From assembly GCA_022570795.1 (NCBI GenBank), contig JAKUDP010000002.1:2666001-2730000 (forward strand): a DNA stretch of 64,000 nucleotides, given 5' to 3'. This document shows positions 63,279-64,000 of the stretch, piece after piece (positions within the stretch are counted from its first letter, which is position 1; each line of letters begins with the position of its first letter). The notes under the pieces were generated by a model. The model made no database searches. It worked only from the letters and a program-made list of their open reading frames with translations, and was not told the origin of the DNA. This stretch comes from Sphaerulina vaccinii (lineage: Eukaryota > Ascomycota > Dothideomycetes > Mycosphaerellales > Mycosphaerellaceae). Made by a program: the position numbers and the translations under genes.

Positions 63279-64000
63279 ATGTCTTCCTCTTCATCACAGT
63301 TCGGCGAGCTGAAGATCGAAAATACGAACATCAAGTCAGCCCCTGGAGTCGACCTCTCCTCCCGACAAAAGACCCTCATCGGCTCCGTCCTCGATCTCTT
63401 CGCCGGCCGACCCTCTCTAGCCAAGCTCCAGCTCTGGCAGGACCAAGGAGAGTTCATTGATCCTCTCACAATCGCGAAGGGAAGGAAACAATTCGAACCA
63501 CAATGGTATGGACTTCAAGCTGCTTTCTCGGAGATCGAAAGACTGCATCATGAGGTGACGAGTGCTGGCAATCCCATCGAGATGGACCTGAAGACGAGAT
63601 ATGTCGTGAAGGGAATCGGAAAAGAGCAGATCATCAATTCGAAGATCAAGATCTGGCACGAAGATGGAAAGATCTCCAAGGTGCATGATGAGTGGGATGG
63701 GAAGTTGCCGGAAAGTGGAATTGCACAAGTAAGTCAAAGATATACGCCGCTGTTGAGCCCCTTGTGGTGGTTCAAGTATGGTGAAGGTTGGGCTTTCTCC
63801 ACCTGGAGCCTTGTCTGGAATACAACAGTCTGGAGGGTGAGACTGCTCTCCTCGTAGCCAAGAACCTGCCATTTTTGCATATGTGTTCCTCGAGATTTGC
63901 TGCTGACCATGTGCGAACAGGCTTTTCAGAGACTCAATGCGAATACCGTGCCGTATATCGTTTCAGTGCCCAAGAACGCTGAGGAAGACGCGAAGTTGGG
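63279..64000 (+). CDS. NTF2/SnoaL-like domain protein, 3' end beyond window
   Basis: Exon 1 is 63279-63728 (150 codons). A 192-base intron with GTAAGT donor and AACAG acceptor leads to exon 2 at 63921, which is cut by the window edge. The visible protein starts MSSSSSQFGELKIENTN. Its helix-then-sheet order (LIGSVLDLFAGRPSLAKLQL, then WQDQGEFIDPLTIAKGRKQF, and LKTRYVVKGIGKEQIINSKI with IWHEDGKISKVHDEWDGKLP) looks like a SnoaL/NTF2-like alpha+beta fold. Exon 2 adds AFQRLNANTVPYIVSVPKNA. The intron is the longest seen in the window. Family assignment is from fold pattern only. Confidence 0.55.

Overview
The window is nuclear DNA of a filamentous ascomycete. Genes are split by short introns of about 45-75 bases with GT(A/T)NG(T/Y) donors, intergenic gaps are short, and secreted hydrolases lie among housekeeping genes. 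A retrotransposon worn down by C-to-T/G-to-A changes at CpA/TpG fits repeat-induced point mutation (RIP). The gene set suggests a Dothideomycete, perhaps Capnodiales/Mycosphaerellales, but no marker here proves the class. Exon boundaries below were read by hand from splice sites and frame.

Left part (1-12,150): end of an F-box gene; two head-to-head MYND-finger paralogues, the right one interrupted by an in-frame TAA; EBP2 and a mitochondrial inner membrane peptidase back to back; an FAD monooxygenase broken by a TAA at codon 19; a secreted Ser-rich repeat protein; and the GINS subunit PSF3. Middle (12,995-40,083): the proteasome activator BLM10 (6 kb first exon); a frame-disrupted BTB gene; the PP4 regulatory subunit PSY2; a DGAT1-type acyltransferase; a GT34 glycosyltransferase; a small secreted protein; a SUMO-like protein with an unusual Cys/Gly-rich tail; a class 3 lipase; an F-box-like gene; a berberine-bridge-type FAD oxidase with a GC-AG intron; and a MAPEG protein.

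40,118-46,080 is one AT-rich island. It is a complete but dead Ty1/copia LTR element on the minus strand, with 224/223-base LTRs, a 5-base target duplication (ATTCC), a polypurine tract, a primer site matching the 5' half of initiator tRNA-Met, and gag knuckle, protease and reverse transcriptase remnants. RIP-type change is concentrated inside the element and fades within the outer halves of both LTRs.

Right part (47,053-64,000): a secreted CE1-type esterase with Cys-rich N-terminal modules and a one-base frameshift; an F-box-like gene; a DUF7726-like gene with an in-frame TAG; a tiny secreted repeat protein; a nuclear-looking coiled-coil protein; a membrane-anchored histidine acid phosphatase; an MFS sugar transporter next to a GH78 alpha-L-rhamnosidase, probably one plant-sugar use unit; and the start of an NTF2-like gene.

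Themes worth a second look are the five accessory genes each broken by a single lesion, the SUMO-like fusion, and the RIP pattern and tRNA primer of the copia element.
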